Part shown: piece by piece, positions 52,616-59,683 of the stretch
Numbering within the stretch: the stretch's first letter is position 1
How the letters are laid out: each line of letters begins with the position of its first letter
Assembly: GCA_948907985.1 (NCBI GenBank)
Contig: CAQWMM010000007.1
Location: 1 to 63,327, forward strand
Direction of reading: 5' to 3'
Length of the DNA stretch: 63,327 nt
Origin: an uncultured Bacillota bacterium
GTDB taxonomy: Bacteria > Bacillota > Dehalobacteriia > UBA4068 > UBA4997
Position numbers and translations under genes: made by a program
Notes under the pieces: model-generated
What the model was told of the DNA's origin: nothing
The model's database searches: none
What the model saw: the letters and a program-made list of their open reading frames with translations, nothing else

Positions 52616-52752
52616 AAAAAAAGCTCAAGAGTGGTTCAAACGCTTAACGACAAAGCAGATGAGCCGCTATTGACTATTTCATAAAACAAAAAAAGCCCAA
52701 GAGTGGTTCAAACGCTTAATGACAAAGCAGATGAGCCGCTATTGGGCTTTTT
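52616..52752. repeat. palindromic repeat R4, two tandem copies (ispF 3' end)
   Basis: Two copies 72 bp apart of AAGCYCAAGAGTGGTTCAAA, then CGCTTAAYGACAAAGCAGATG, then AGCCGCTATTG. The right copy is a complete hairpin (AAAAAAGCCCAA..TTGGGCTTTTT) with T/A runs at both ends; the left copy has lost the outer pairing (TTGACTATTTC). This is the minimal form without the GTACT insert seen in R1-R3. The ispF codons for Lys-Ala-Gln and TAG (52739-52750) are in the right arm. Confidence 0.85.
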
Positions 52753-53215
52753 CTATCAAAGCCACAGCCTGGGCAGCCATCCCCTCTTCACTCCCCACAA
52801 ATCCTAACTTTTCGGTGGTGGTGGCCTTTAAGCCTACCGCCACCGGTTCAATACCCAAAGCGACAGCAATATTTTCCCGCATTTGCGAAATATGCGGGGC
52901 CATTTTGGGGCGCTCCGCCATAATCACCGCGTCCACGTTGGCAACCCGCCAGCCCGCCTGCCGCAGCATATCGCCAACCTGGCGCAACAGAACCAAACTG
53001 TCCGCCCCGGCATACTGCGGATCGGTATCCGGGAAAAGCCGGCCAATATCCGGCAGCGCCGCCGCACCCAACAGCGCGTCCATCAGCGCATGGCAAAGCA
53101 CATCCGCGTCGGAATGTCCCAGCAAGCCAAACTGGTGGGGAATATTTACGCCGCCGATAATCAGCGGGCGTTCCGCCGCCAGCCGGTGCACATCATAACC
53201 AATACCAATCCGCAT
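52739..53215 (-). CDS. ispF: 2-C-methyl-D-erythritol 2,4-cyclodiphosphate synthase
   Basis: A 158-residue trimeric enzyme of the non-mevalonate isoprenoid pathway. Motifs: GYDVHRL (metal ligands Asp, His), GHSDADVLCHALMDALLGA and KATTTEKLGFVG. The ATG at 53215 lies 3 nt after the ispD stop; a GTG two codons earlier overlaps it (GTGA) and could also serve. ispD and ispF are adjacent, as in many bacteria. The last codons belong to repeat R4. Confidence 0.96.
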   Translation of the reverse strand: MRIGIGYDVHRLAAERPLIIGGVNIPHQFGLLGHSDADVLCHALMDALLGAAALPDIGRLFPDTDPQYAGADSLVLLRQVGDMLRQAGWRVANVDAVIMAERPKMAPHISQMRENIAVALGIEPVAVGLKATTTEKLGFVGSEEGMAAQAVALIEKAQ

Positions 53216-53217
53216 GT

Positions 53218-53952
53218 TCACGCCCCGCTTTCCGCCGCTTGTTCCGCCAAAATCAACTGGGCCAGCTGCAAATCCCGGGGCGTGGTAATTTTAATATTAT
53301 CCGCACTGCCGCGCACCAAGGCCACCCGGCCGCCGCCGCTGGCCGCCAACAGCGCCGCGTCGTCCGTAAAATCCTTGTCCAGGCTGGAGTAGGCCTCCAA
53401 AAAAGGCTCAATGGCAAAAACCTGCGGCGTCAGCGCCCGCCAAAGCAAATCCCGGGGCGGGCTGGCTTCAATGCTGCCCAAAACGCCGCCCTCCGCCGCC
53501 GCGGTCAGACTGCCGTCAGCCAAAAGTTTAATCGTATCCGTAACCGGCGCGGCCAAAACGGCCCCGGCATACTCCGGCTGACCGGCTGCCCGCACCACCG
53601 CCTGCCAGTCCGCCGCCGCCAACAACGGCCTGGCTCCGTCATGCACCGCCACCAGTTCCGCTGTGCAGCTGATATAAGGCACCGCCGCCGCCACCGAACG
53701 CAGACGCGTACTGCCGCCCGCCACCACTAAGGCGGCCTTGGCCAGGCGCAGACCGGCAATCAGCCGCTCGGTGCGGGCAATCTCCCCCGCCTGTGCCGCC
53801 ACAATAATCTGGCTGACCAGCGGCGACCGCTCAAAAAACTCCAAAGAATATTGCAGCAGCGGCTTGCCGTTTAAGGACAGCCACATTTTATTGACCGACG
53901 CACCCATACGCCGCCCCAAACCGGCAGCCAACAATATAACCGTAACCTGCAT
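53218..53952 (-). CDS. ispD: 2-C-methyl-D-erythritol 4-phosphate cytidylyltransferase
   Basis: A 244-residue nucleotidyltransferase: CTP plus methylerythritol phosphate gives the CDP derivative. It has VILLAAGLGRRMGASVNKMW (CTP-binding loop with the Lys), VHDGARPL and the late DDAALLAASGG segment. It lies just downstream of the PIN-TRAM gene (51-bp gap) and overlaps ispF, the usual gene order in Firmicutes. Confidence 0.96.
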   Translation of the reverse strand: MQVTVILLAAGLGRRMGASVNKMWLSLNGKPLLQYSLEFFERSPLVSQIIVAAQAGEIARTERLIAGLRLAKAALVVAGGSTRLRSVAAAVPYISCTAELVAVHDGARPLLAAADWQAVVRAAGQPEYAGAVLAAPVTDTIKLLADGSLTAAAEGGVLGSIEASPPRDLLWRALTPQVFAIEPFLEAYSSLDKDFTDDAALLAASGGGRVALVRGSADNIKITTPRDLQLAQLILAEQAAESGA

Positions 53953-54003
53953 AAAAACCCCAGCTTTTTCTTCTATAAAATATATCCGTTAATAAACTTA
54001 TCA

Positions 54004-55110
54004 TCAATTTTTCTGATTTATCGGCCGGGCAAAAATCATCCGGCCGGTAGCTGTTTGCAACACGCTGCTAACCTCCGCCTTAATCTTGCGGCCAATATGC
54101 TGACGGCCGTTTTCCACCACAATCATGGTGCCGTCCGGCAGATAGGCCAGCCCCTGATTAGGCTCCTTGCCCTGATGCACAATATCCACCGAGATAATCT
54201 CACCGGGCAGCCAAACCGCTTTCAGGGCGTTGGCCAGCTCGTTAACGTTCAAAATTCTAACACCCTGCACCTGCGCCACCTTAGCCAAATTAAAATCATT
54301 AGTCAGCACCGCGCCTTTCAAATCCTGCGCCAGGCGCAGCAGCTTGTTGTCCACCTCGCCAATATCGGGATAATCCACATCCATAATTACCACCCGGTCG
54401 GGCAGTTCTTTTTGCAAATGGTTCAAAATATCCAGGCCGCGGCGTCCGCGGTTGCGCTTTAACACGTCCTGCAAATCGGCAATGTGGCGCAGCTCGTCCA
54501 ACACAAAATTGGGCACTACCAGCTGGCCCTCCAGAAAACCCAGACGGCAGATGTCAGCCATGCGGCCATCGATAATCGCGCTGGTATCAACCACCTTCAT
54601 CTCCGCCTGCAAGCCGGGGGCATGGCCCGACTTGCCGATCTGCCCGGCGCTGCGCCAGTTTAGCAGCCCGGCCAGCTCGGTGCGTTTGCGATAGGCCACC
54701 AAAATCCCCAGATAGGCAAAAAACAGCAGGCTGACGACAGAAATATACGGTCCGATTACCTGAATTTTGCCAATAACCGTGTTTAACAGGCTGGCAATAA
54801 CCAGACCAATAATCAGGCCCAAAACCACGCAGGAAATATCCAGCACCGGCATTTTGAAAATATGATTGACAAATTTGGCAAATACGCCCGATATATAACT
54901 GAAAAGCGGCGTTACCAGCATGGCCGAAACCATCACCCCCAGAGAGGTGGTAACAAAAATTGCCAGGCCGCGCTCAAACAGCTCCATGCCATCAGAAAAT
55001 TTCCAGGTCAGCCAGCAAACCCCGGCGCCAATCAAACAATAGATCAGGCCGTAAAATATTGTATCTACTCTGCGGCGCCAGGCCGGCGGCGCGTCTTTTT
55101 TACTGTCCAT
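54004..55110 (-). CDS. PIN and TRAM domain membrane protein (YacL-like)
   Basis: A 368-residue protein with four N-terminal membrane helices (about residues 18-145), a PIN ribonuclease-like domain (about 170-300; acidic residues in VVDTSAIIDGRMADIC, LDELRHIAD and LTNDFNLAKVA) and a C-terminal TRAM RNA-binding domain (about 310-365). In bacilli the equivalent gene lies before ispD, as here. A membrane-bound RNase or RNA-binding role is expected from the domains; the substrate is unknown. Confidence 0.92.
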   Translation of the reverse strand: MDSKKDAPPAWRRRVDTIFYGLIYCLIGAGVCWLTWKFSDGMELFERGLAIFVTTSLGVMVSAMLVTPLFSYISGVFAKFVNHIFKMPVLDISCVVLGLIIGLVIASLLNTVIGKIQVIGPYISVVSLLFFAYLGILVAYRKRTELAGLLNWRSAGQIGKSGHAPGLQAEMKVVDTSAIIDGRMADICRLGFLEGQLVVPNFVLDELRHIADLQDVLKRNRGRRGLDILNHLQKELPDRVVIMDVDYPDIGEVDNKLLRLAQDLKGAVLTNDFNLAKVAQVQGVRILNVNELANALKAVWLPGEIISVDIVHQGKEPNQGLAYLPDGTMIVVENGRQHIGRKIKAEVSSVLQTATGRMIFARPINQKN

Positions 55111-55380
55111 AAAATACCTTCAGTTTCTTCCAAATTTTAACCCATTATAACAATGGTATTAATAAATTGTAACAAATACACTAAAATTAAATTCTATACC
55201 CGGCCAGGAAAATCCTGCCGGACGGCGTAAATATACAGTAATATCCCCTTTTTGACAGCAAAACAGCCCAAATTTGCGGGCCGCAACCGCCGGTTGACAG
55301 ATTTCCAGCCCCGGTTGGTTGCACCGCAACCGCCTTTTTTGCTATAATGAGGCCAGCAATTTTGAACAGGAGGATTGATT

Positions 55381-56037
55381 ATGCAGAATGAAACCACAAC
55401 CGCTCTGGCGGAAAGGATCAAACAACTGCGACGCCGGCGCGGCCTCTCGCAGGAGGATTTGGCCAACGCGGTCAACGTATCCCGGCAGGCGGTTTCCAAA
55501 TGGGAGAGCGGCCAGGCCCAGCCGGAACTGGAAAAGCTGCTGAATTTAAGCGAGTTTTTTCAGGTAAGCTGCGATTATTTGCTAAAGGGGAGCGAGCCTG
55601 CCGGGCCGCCGGCAACGCCGCCCTCCGCCAAAATGCCGGACAGCCGCCAGCTACTTTTAATCGCCGCCGCCCTTTTTAATTACATCGGCCTGCTGCTGGG
55701 CTGGGCGCTTTGGGATTATTATCAGCGAACGCTCTGTACCTTTGTCAGCCTGGCCATGAGCCTGATCGCCTTTGGCCTGCTGGCCGCCGCCCTTTGCGGC
55801 ATGCCGCAGGCCGAGGCGCGCCGGCGGCTCTGGCGGAGTTTCTGGCGCTGGAACGTCTGGCCGCTGGCTCAGCTGGCAATCGGCGTTATCTTCAGCGCCT
55901 TAAGCAGCGGCGGCCTTATTATATCGCCCACTATCAACCTGTATTTCTTCGGCTGGGCCGGGCCGGGGCTGTTCGCCTTTGGCTGGGCCGCCTGGCTGAT
56001 TATCTGCCTGGCCGTCTGGCGCGCCTGCCGCACTTAA
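55381..56037 (+). CDS. XRE-type transcriptional regulator with membrane domain
   Basis: A 218-residue protein: an N-terminal Cro/CI helix-turn-helix (about residues 8-63, LSQEDLANAVNVSRQAVSKW) followed by about four to five predicted membrane helices (about 90-215). Such membrane-bound XRE regulators are frequent in Clostridia; they may sense membrane stress. A -10 TATAAT and -35-like TTGCAC lie about 30 bp upstream, over a GGTTGCACCGCAACC palindrome that could be its own operator. ATG at 55381 follows AGGAGG by 7 nt. Confidence 0.8.
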   Translation: MQNETTTALAERIKQLRRRRGLSQEDLANAVNVSRQAVSKWESGQAQPELEKLLNLSEFFQVSCDYLLKGSEPAGPPATPPSAKMPDSRQLLLIAAALFNYIGLLLGWALWDYYQRTLCTFVSLAMSLIAFGLLAAALCGMPQAEARRRLWRSFWRWNVWPLAQLAIGVIFSALSSGGLIISPTINLYFFGWAGPGLFAFGWAAWLIICLAVWRACRT

Positions 56038-56097
56038 CCCCGAACAGCATAAGCCGTCCCGCCGCCGCATATAATGTTGGCAAGGAGGCGGCTGTCC

Positions 56098-56889
56098 ATG
56101 CCCAAAACGCAACCCGTAATCTGGCTTTTAGGCCTGCAAAAAACCAAACCCGCTAACCAAACCGCCAAACTGGGGCAAAGGCTGAAAACTTTTTTAAAAA
56201 AATTTTTCAGCCGCTTTTGGCCGCAGCTTTTAGCGCAGAATATCGGCGCCACCCCGGCGGACGTGCCGGTGCGCCTGTTGGAACTGCCCTTCGACCAAAC
56301 GGCTTTTCGGGCGCTGCCGCCGGCCAAACGCCGCCAGCAGTTAGAGCGAGCGCTAAGCTGGCTTAATCAGCCCGCCAGACAGGCGTTGAAAATCGGCATG
56401 CCCCTTGGGCTGCAAATGCTGCTGCCCCCTGACCGGCGGCCGGCTAATCTGGCGGACGGCTGGCATTTGGCCGCCCAGGAATTTGTGCGCCAACTGTTGG
56501 CGCAAACCGGCGCGCCAAATCTGAAAAACACGCCGCTGGCCCTTTTGGGCGTGGAAGACGCCTGCCCTGCCGAGCGCTATATCTGCGACGCGCTGTTGGC
56601 CGCTGGCGGTCAGCCGGTTTTATACGGCGCGCGGGCCTTAAGCCTGGCCGAATACTATTACCAAAAAGCCGGCGTTGCCCTGCCGGTTTTCGGCGCACGC
56701 AAGGCCATCCGCAGCAGCCGGATTATTATTTTACTCAACAGCCGCCGGCCCCGCCGCCAGCCGGTTTTACGCCCGCAAAAGTCGGTTTTCTACTTCTGCG
56801 AGCCGCAAGTCAGCGTGCCGGGCAGCTATAAGGGAGCTTTCAGTTTTGGAGCTTTCCCCGCCGGCCAGGCCGCCGCCCTGCTGGATTAA
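56098..56889 (+). CDS. hypothetical protein, unrecognised
   Basis: A 263-residue basic protein with no signal peptide. Residues 28-52 form a basic amphipathic stretch (LGQRLKTFLKKFFSRFW). From about 70 on, the sequence alternates helices and strands, and LALLGVEDACPAERYI with the following LLAAGGQPVLYG and ALSLAEYYYQKAG look like part of a Rossmann-type fold. No catalytic motif is clear. AAGGAGG lies 9-10 nt before ATG; the longer frame starts in that site. It follows the XRE gene by 60 bp and precedes the greA promoter. It could not be assigned to a family. Confidence 0.55.
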   Translation: MPKTQPVIWLLGLQKTKPANQTAKLGQRLKTFLKKFFSRFWPQLLAQNIGATPADVPVRLLELPFDQTAFRALPPAKRRQQLERALSWLNQPARQALKIGMPLGLQMLLPPDRRPANLADGWHLAAQEFVRQLLAQTGAPNLKNTPLALLGVEDACPAERYICDALLAAGGQPVLYGARALSLAEYYYQKAGVALPVFGARKAIRSSRIIILLNSRRPRRQPVLRPQKSVFYFCEPQVSVPGSYKGAFSFGAFPAGQAAALLD

Positions 56890-56904
56890 GACAGAATCTC
56901 GCTC

Positions 56905-56933
56905 TTGACAAATGCCGGCGGCAATATTATAAT
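56905..56933 (+). promoter_or_regulatory. promoter of greA-lysS
   Basis: TTGACA (56905-56910), 17 bp, TATAAT (56928-56933): consensus sequence, 105 bp before greA. Confidence 0.85.
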
Positions 56934-56953
56934 AGTAGGAATAAAACTTATCC

Positions 56954-57000
56954 AAGCATCTGATTTAAGCGTCTGATTGACACAGCAACCCCAGATGCTT
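56954..57000 (+). promoter_or_regulatory. leader hairpin before greA
   Basis: AAGCATCTG and CAGATGCTT form a 9-bp perfect stem with a 29-nt loop, followed by GTCGTTTATTTTTT. The layout is that of an attenuator or a terminator in the greA leader. GreA itself acts on RNA polymerase stalled at such sites. Confidence 0.5.
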
Positions 57001-57037
57001 GTCGTTTATTTTTTATGTAAATATGGAGGTAATTTAA

Positions 57038-57508
57038 GTGGCAGAGAAAGAAGTTTTACTCACCAAAGAGGGGTTGGAAAAGCTGGAAGCCGAGCTGGAC
57101 AACCTGAAAAATGTGAAAAGAATTGAAGTTGCCCAGCGTATTAAAATTGCAATCGGTTTTGGCGATTTGAGTGAGAACTCGGAATATGAGGACGCGAAAA
57201 ACGAGCAGGCCATGGTGGAAGGCCAGATTGTGGAACTGGAAAATAAAATCCGCAACGCCCGCGTGATTGAAACCACCGCCAATTCCAACACCGTTAACAT
57301 TGGTTCCACCGTGCGACTGCTGCATCTGGCACGCAACCTGGAAATGGAATACACCATTGTCGGCTCCACCGAATCAGACCCGGCCAAGCGCCGTATCTCT
57401 AACGAAAGCCCTGTTGGCGAGGCTATCATCGGCCACAAAAAAGGCGATATTGTAGAAGTCGCCGCCCCTAAAGGCGCACTGCAATACAAAATTCTGGAAA
57501 TTAACTAA
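57038..57508 (+). CDS. greA: transcription elongation factor GreA
   Basis: A 156-residue factor that enters the secondary channel of RNA polymerase and rescues backtracked complexes by stimulating RNA cleavage. It has the N-terminal coiled coil with the acidic tip in GDLSENSEYEDAKNEQA (about residues 41-57) and a C-terminal FKBP-like domain (GDIVEVAAPKGALQYKI). The start is GTG, after GGAGGTAATTTAA. It lies directly before lysS, with 27 bp between. The promoter and leader hairpin are at 56905-57000. Confidence 0.96.
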   Translation: MAEKEVLLTKEGLEKLEAELDNLKNVKRIEVAQRIKIAIGFGDLSENSEYEDAKNEQAMVEGQIVELENKIRNARVIETTANSNTVNIGSTVRLLHLARNLEMEYTIVGSTESDPAKRRISNESPVGEAIIGHKKGDIVEVAAPKGALQYKILEIN

Positions 57509-57535
57509 ACATTTTTTTTTAGGAAGTGATTCATC

Positions 57536-59053
57536 TTGGCAAACGATCAGCAAAACACCCAGGCCTCCGAGGCGCAGACACAAATTAAGGAAATTGAGGT
57601 GCGCCGCCAAAAGCTGGCCGCCCTGCGCGAGCGCGGCATTGATCCTTTTGGCGCGGCCTTTGCCGCCAGCCACCAGGCCAGCCAGGTTCTGGCCGAATTT
57701 GACAGCTGGCCGGACGAGCGGACAGTTCAGCTGGCCGGGCGCATTATGTCCAAGCGCGGCCAGGGCAAGGTTTGTTTTTTGGACTTGCACGACCAATCCG
57801 GCAAACTGCAAATATACGCTAAAATTGACGAACTGGGCGAAGAACAGTTCTCGCTGCTCAAGCTGCTGGACGTAGGCGATATTATCGGCGTTTCCGGCCC
57901 CGTCTTCCGCACCCACCGCGGCGAAGTTTCCGTCCGGGCCAAACAACTGACCGTTCTCAGTAAAAGCCTGCATCCCCTGCCGGAAAAATGGCACGGTCTG
58001 AAAGACGTTGAACTGCGCTATCGCCAGCGTTATGTGGATTTGATTGTCAACCCCGAGGTTAAAGACACCTTTATCAAGCGCAGCCTGATCATCAGCGCGG
58101 TACGGGATTATCTGAACAACCAGGGCTTTTTGGAGGTGGAAACCCCCACCATGCACAACATCCCCGGCGGCGCGGCGGCGCGCCCGTTCATCACCCACCA
58201 CAACGCCCTCAATATTGACCTCTATATGCGAATTGCGCTGGAGTTATACCTCAAGCGTCTGATTGTCGGCGGGCTGGAAAAGGTCTACGAGATTGGCCGG
58301 GTATACCGCAACGAGGGGCTGGACTATAAACACAACCCGGAATTTACCCTGCTGGAGCTTTATCAGGCGTACAGCGATTATCAGGGCATGATGGAGCTGA
58401 CCGAAAATATGGTGGCGCAGGTGGCGCAAAAGGTTTTAGGCACCATGCAGATTACCTATGAAGACACGCAAATCGATTTAACCCCGCCCTGGCGGCGCAT
58501 GACAATGCGAGAGGCGGTGCGTGAGTTCAGCGGCGTAGATTTTGCCCAGGTGGCGGACAACGCGGCCGCCCGGGCATTGGCCAAAGAACATCACATTGAG
58601 ATTGAACCGCACTTCACCAAGGGCAAAATTCTTTCGCTGTTCTTCGATGCCTATGTGGAAGAACATTTAATTCAACCCACTTTTATCACCGACTATCCGA
58701 TCGAAATCTCGCCACTAGCGAAAAAACACACCGACGATCCCAATATGGTCTACCGCTTTGAAGCCTTTGTTTATGGCCGCGAATTAGCTAACGCTTTTTC
58801 CGAGCTGAACGATCCCATCGACCAGCGCGAGCGTTTTGTTCAGCAGATGAAAGAACGCGAACTTGGCGATGACGAAGCCAATATGATGGACGAGGATTAC
58901 GTCAACGCGCTGGAATACGGTATGCCGCCCACCGGCGGCCTGGGTATCGGCATGGATCGCCTGGTTATGCTGCTGACTAACGCCTCCTCGATCCGCGATG
59001 TATTACTTTTCCCGGCCATGCGCCCAATTAAAGATAATAGCTCGGAAGAGTAA
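57536..59053 (+). CDS. lysS: lysyl-tRNA synthetase, class II
   Basis: A 505-residue enzyme that charges tRNA-Lys. It has an N-terminal OB-fold anticodon-binding domain (about residues 60-150, GRIMSKRGQGKVCFLDLHD) and a class-II catalytic domain with motif 2 (YEIGRVYRNEGLDYKHNPEF) and motif 3 (GLGIGMDRLVMLL). TTG at 57536 is the start; AGGAAGTGATTCATC precedes it. Length and motifs are normal. The last ~14 codons are repeated in tandem just downstream (59096 on). Confidence 0.97.
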   Translation: MANDQQNTQASEAQTQIKEIEVRRQKLAALRERGIDPFGAAFAASHQASQVLAEFDSWPDERTVQLAGRIMSKRGQGKVCFLDLHDQSGKLQIYAKIDELGEEQFSLLKLLDVGDIIGVSGPVFRTHRGEVSVRAKQLTVLSKSLHPLPEKWHGLKDVELRYRQRYVDLIVNPEVKDTFIKRSLIISAVRDYLNNQGFLEVETPTMHNIPGGAAARPFITHHNALNIDLYMRIALELYLKRLIVGGLEKVYEIGRVYRNEGLDYKHNPEFTLLELYQAYSDYQGMMELTENMVAQVAQKVLGTMQITYEDTQIDLTPPWRRMTMREAVREFSGVDFAQVADNAAARALAKEHHIEIEPHFTKGKILSLFFDAYVEEHLIQPTFITDYPIEISPLAKKHTDDPNMVYRFEAFVYGRELANAFSELNDPIDQRERFVQQMKERELGDDEANMMDEDYVNALEYGMPPTGGLGIGMDRLVMLLTNASSIRDVLLFPAMRPIKDNSSEE

Positions 59054-59225
59054 AACACGCTTAAAAAATAAATTAGCGTAACCTTAAAATATTTTCCCGG
59101 CCATACGCTCAATTAAAGATAATAGCTCGGAAGAGTAAAACACACTTAAAAAATAAATTAGCGTAACCTTAAAATATTTTCCCGGCCATGCGCTCAATTA
59201 AGGATAGCAACGCAGAAGAATAAAA
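59011..59225. repeat. tandem duplication of the lysS 3' end (85-bp period)
   Basis: The last 43 coding bases and 42 bases after the stop are present at 59011, again at 59096 and partly at 59181 (CCCGGCCATRCGCYCAATTA starts each copy). The copies differ at only a few positions; the third is more diverged (GATAGCAACGCAGAAGAA). None has a start codon, so the extra copies are non-coding. Confidence 0.9.
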
Positions 59226-59253
59226 AATAGCAGCAAAATATTTTTGCTGCCAC

Positions 59254-59282
59254 TTGACAATTTTATATTAATAAATTATAAT
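59254..59282 (+). promoter_or_regulatory. locus D: promoter of the antisense RNA
   Basis: TTGACA (59254-59259), 17 bp, TATAAT (59277-59282). Confidence 0.8.
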
Positions 59283-59289
59283 AATAAAA

Positions 59290-59380
59290 GAAGGCACCAC
59301 TAAATAAGCGGCTGGCTTTCGTTAGGTTTTTAATTACTCAAACCGTCACTTGGCCGAGTGGCGGTTTTTTGTTTCCTTTT
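59290..59380 (+). ncRNA. locus D: candidate antitoxin small RNA
   Basis: About 90 nt ending at a hairpin (AAACCGTCACT and AGTGGCGGTTT, 59340-59368) with a T tail. The RNA overlaps the 3' end of the convergent 30-codon gene. Its 5' leader (AAGGCACCAC..GCGGCTGGC) resembles the leader of the opposing mRNA (AGGCATCAC..GGCGGCTGG) in the same sense. It is a diverged copy of the locus A RNA. Confidence 0.65.
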
Positions 59381-59438
59381 TTCTAAAAACGATGGAAAAA
59401 ATAAACTTTCCTATGTTTATAGTCAAAGTAATCCGCAT
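59346..59438 (-). CDS. locus D: 30-residue hydrophobic peptide, candidate type I toxin
   Basis: Peptide starting MRITLTINIGKFIFSIVF, with basic tail RKKETKNRHSAK. It matches the locus A peptide at the first ten residues and in the hydrophobic core. AAAGGGGGTGAGATT precedes ATG, and upstream CCTC can pair with GGGG. Promoter: TTGACA (59525-59530), 17 bp, TAAAAT (59502-59507). The stop lies at the edge of the shared terminator. Two conserved copies 45 kb apart argue that it is real. A toxin role is inferred. Confidence 0.7.
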   Translation of the reverse strand: MRITLTINIGKFIFSIVFRKKETKNRHSAK

Positions 59439-59501
59439 AATCTCACCCCCTTTACAGAGGATTTGACCAGCCGCCTACCACTTAATGTGATGCCTGTTTA
59501 C

Positions 59502-59530
59502 ATTTTACTATTGTTATATTTTTTTGTCAA
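59502..59530 (-). promoter_or_regulatory. locus D: promoter of the peptide mRNA
   Basis: Minus strand TTGACA, 17 bp, TAAAAT, with a leader of about 55 nt. The 630-bp gap from lysS to 59684 holds the lysS 3' repeats, a GCAGCAAAA/TTTTGCTGC hairpin (59230-59251) and locus D only. Confidence 0.75.
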
Positions 59531-59683
59531 TATAATTTTTTAGTTGGGAAATACTTTTTCAGTTATTCAAAAAACAAATTTCCAACGACCCCTCAGTGTT
59601 TTCTGATATATTATAATATTTATCATTTGTAACATCATAAAGCAGCCATTGCTCTGTTTCACCCGTCCGCAGGAGTATAAATT

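Noticed and set aside
52621..52750. tRNA-like sequence (GTGGTTCAAACGC) in R4
   Set aside because: No cloverleaf or acceptor stem can be drawn; it is the arm of a simple hairpin. No tRNA gene was recognised anywhere in the window.
15524..52752. CRISPR array formed by R1-R4
   Set aside because: The copies are dispersed at four separate places, palindromic and different in length, without regular spacers or cas genes.
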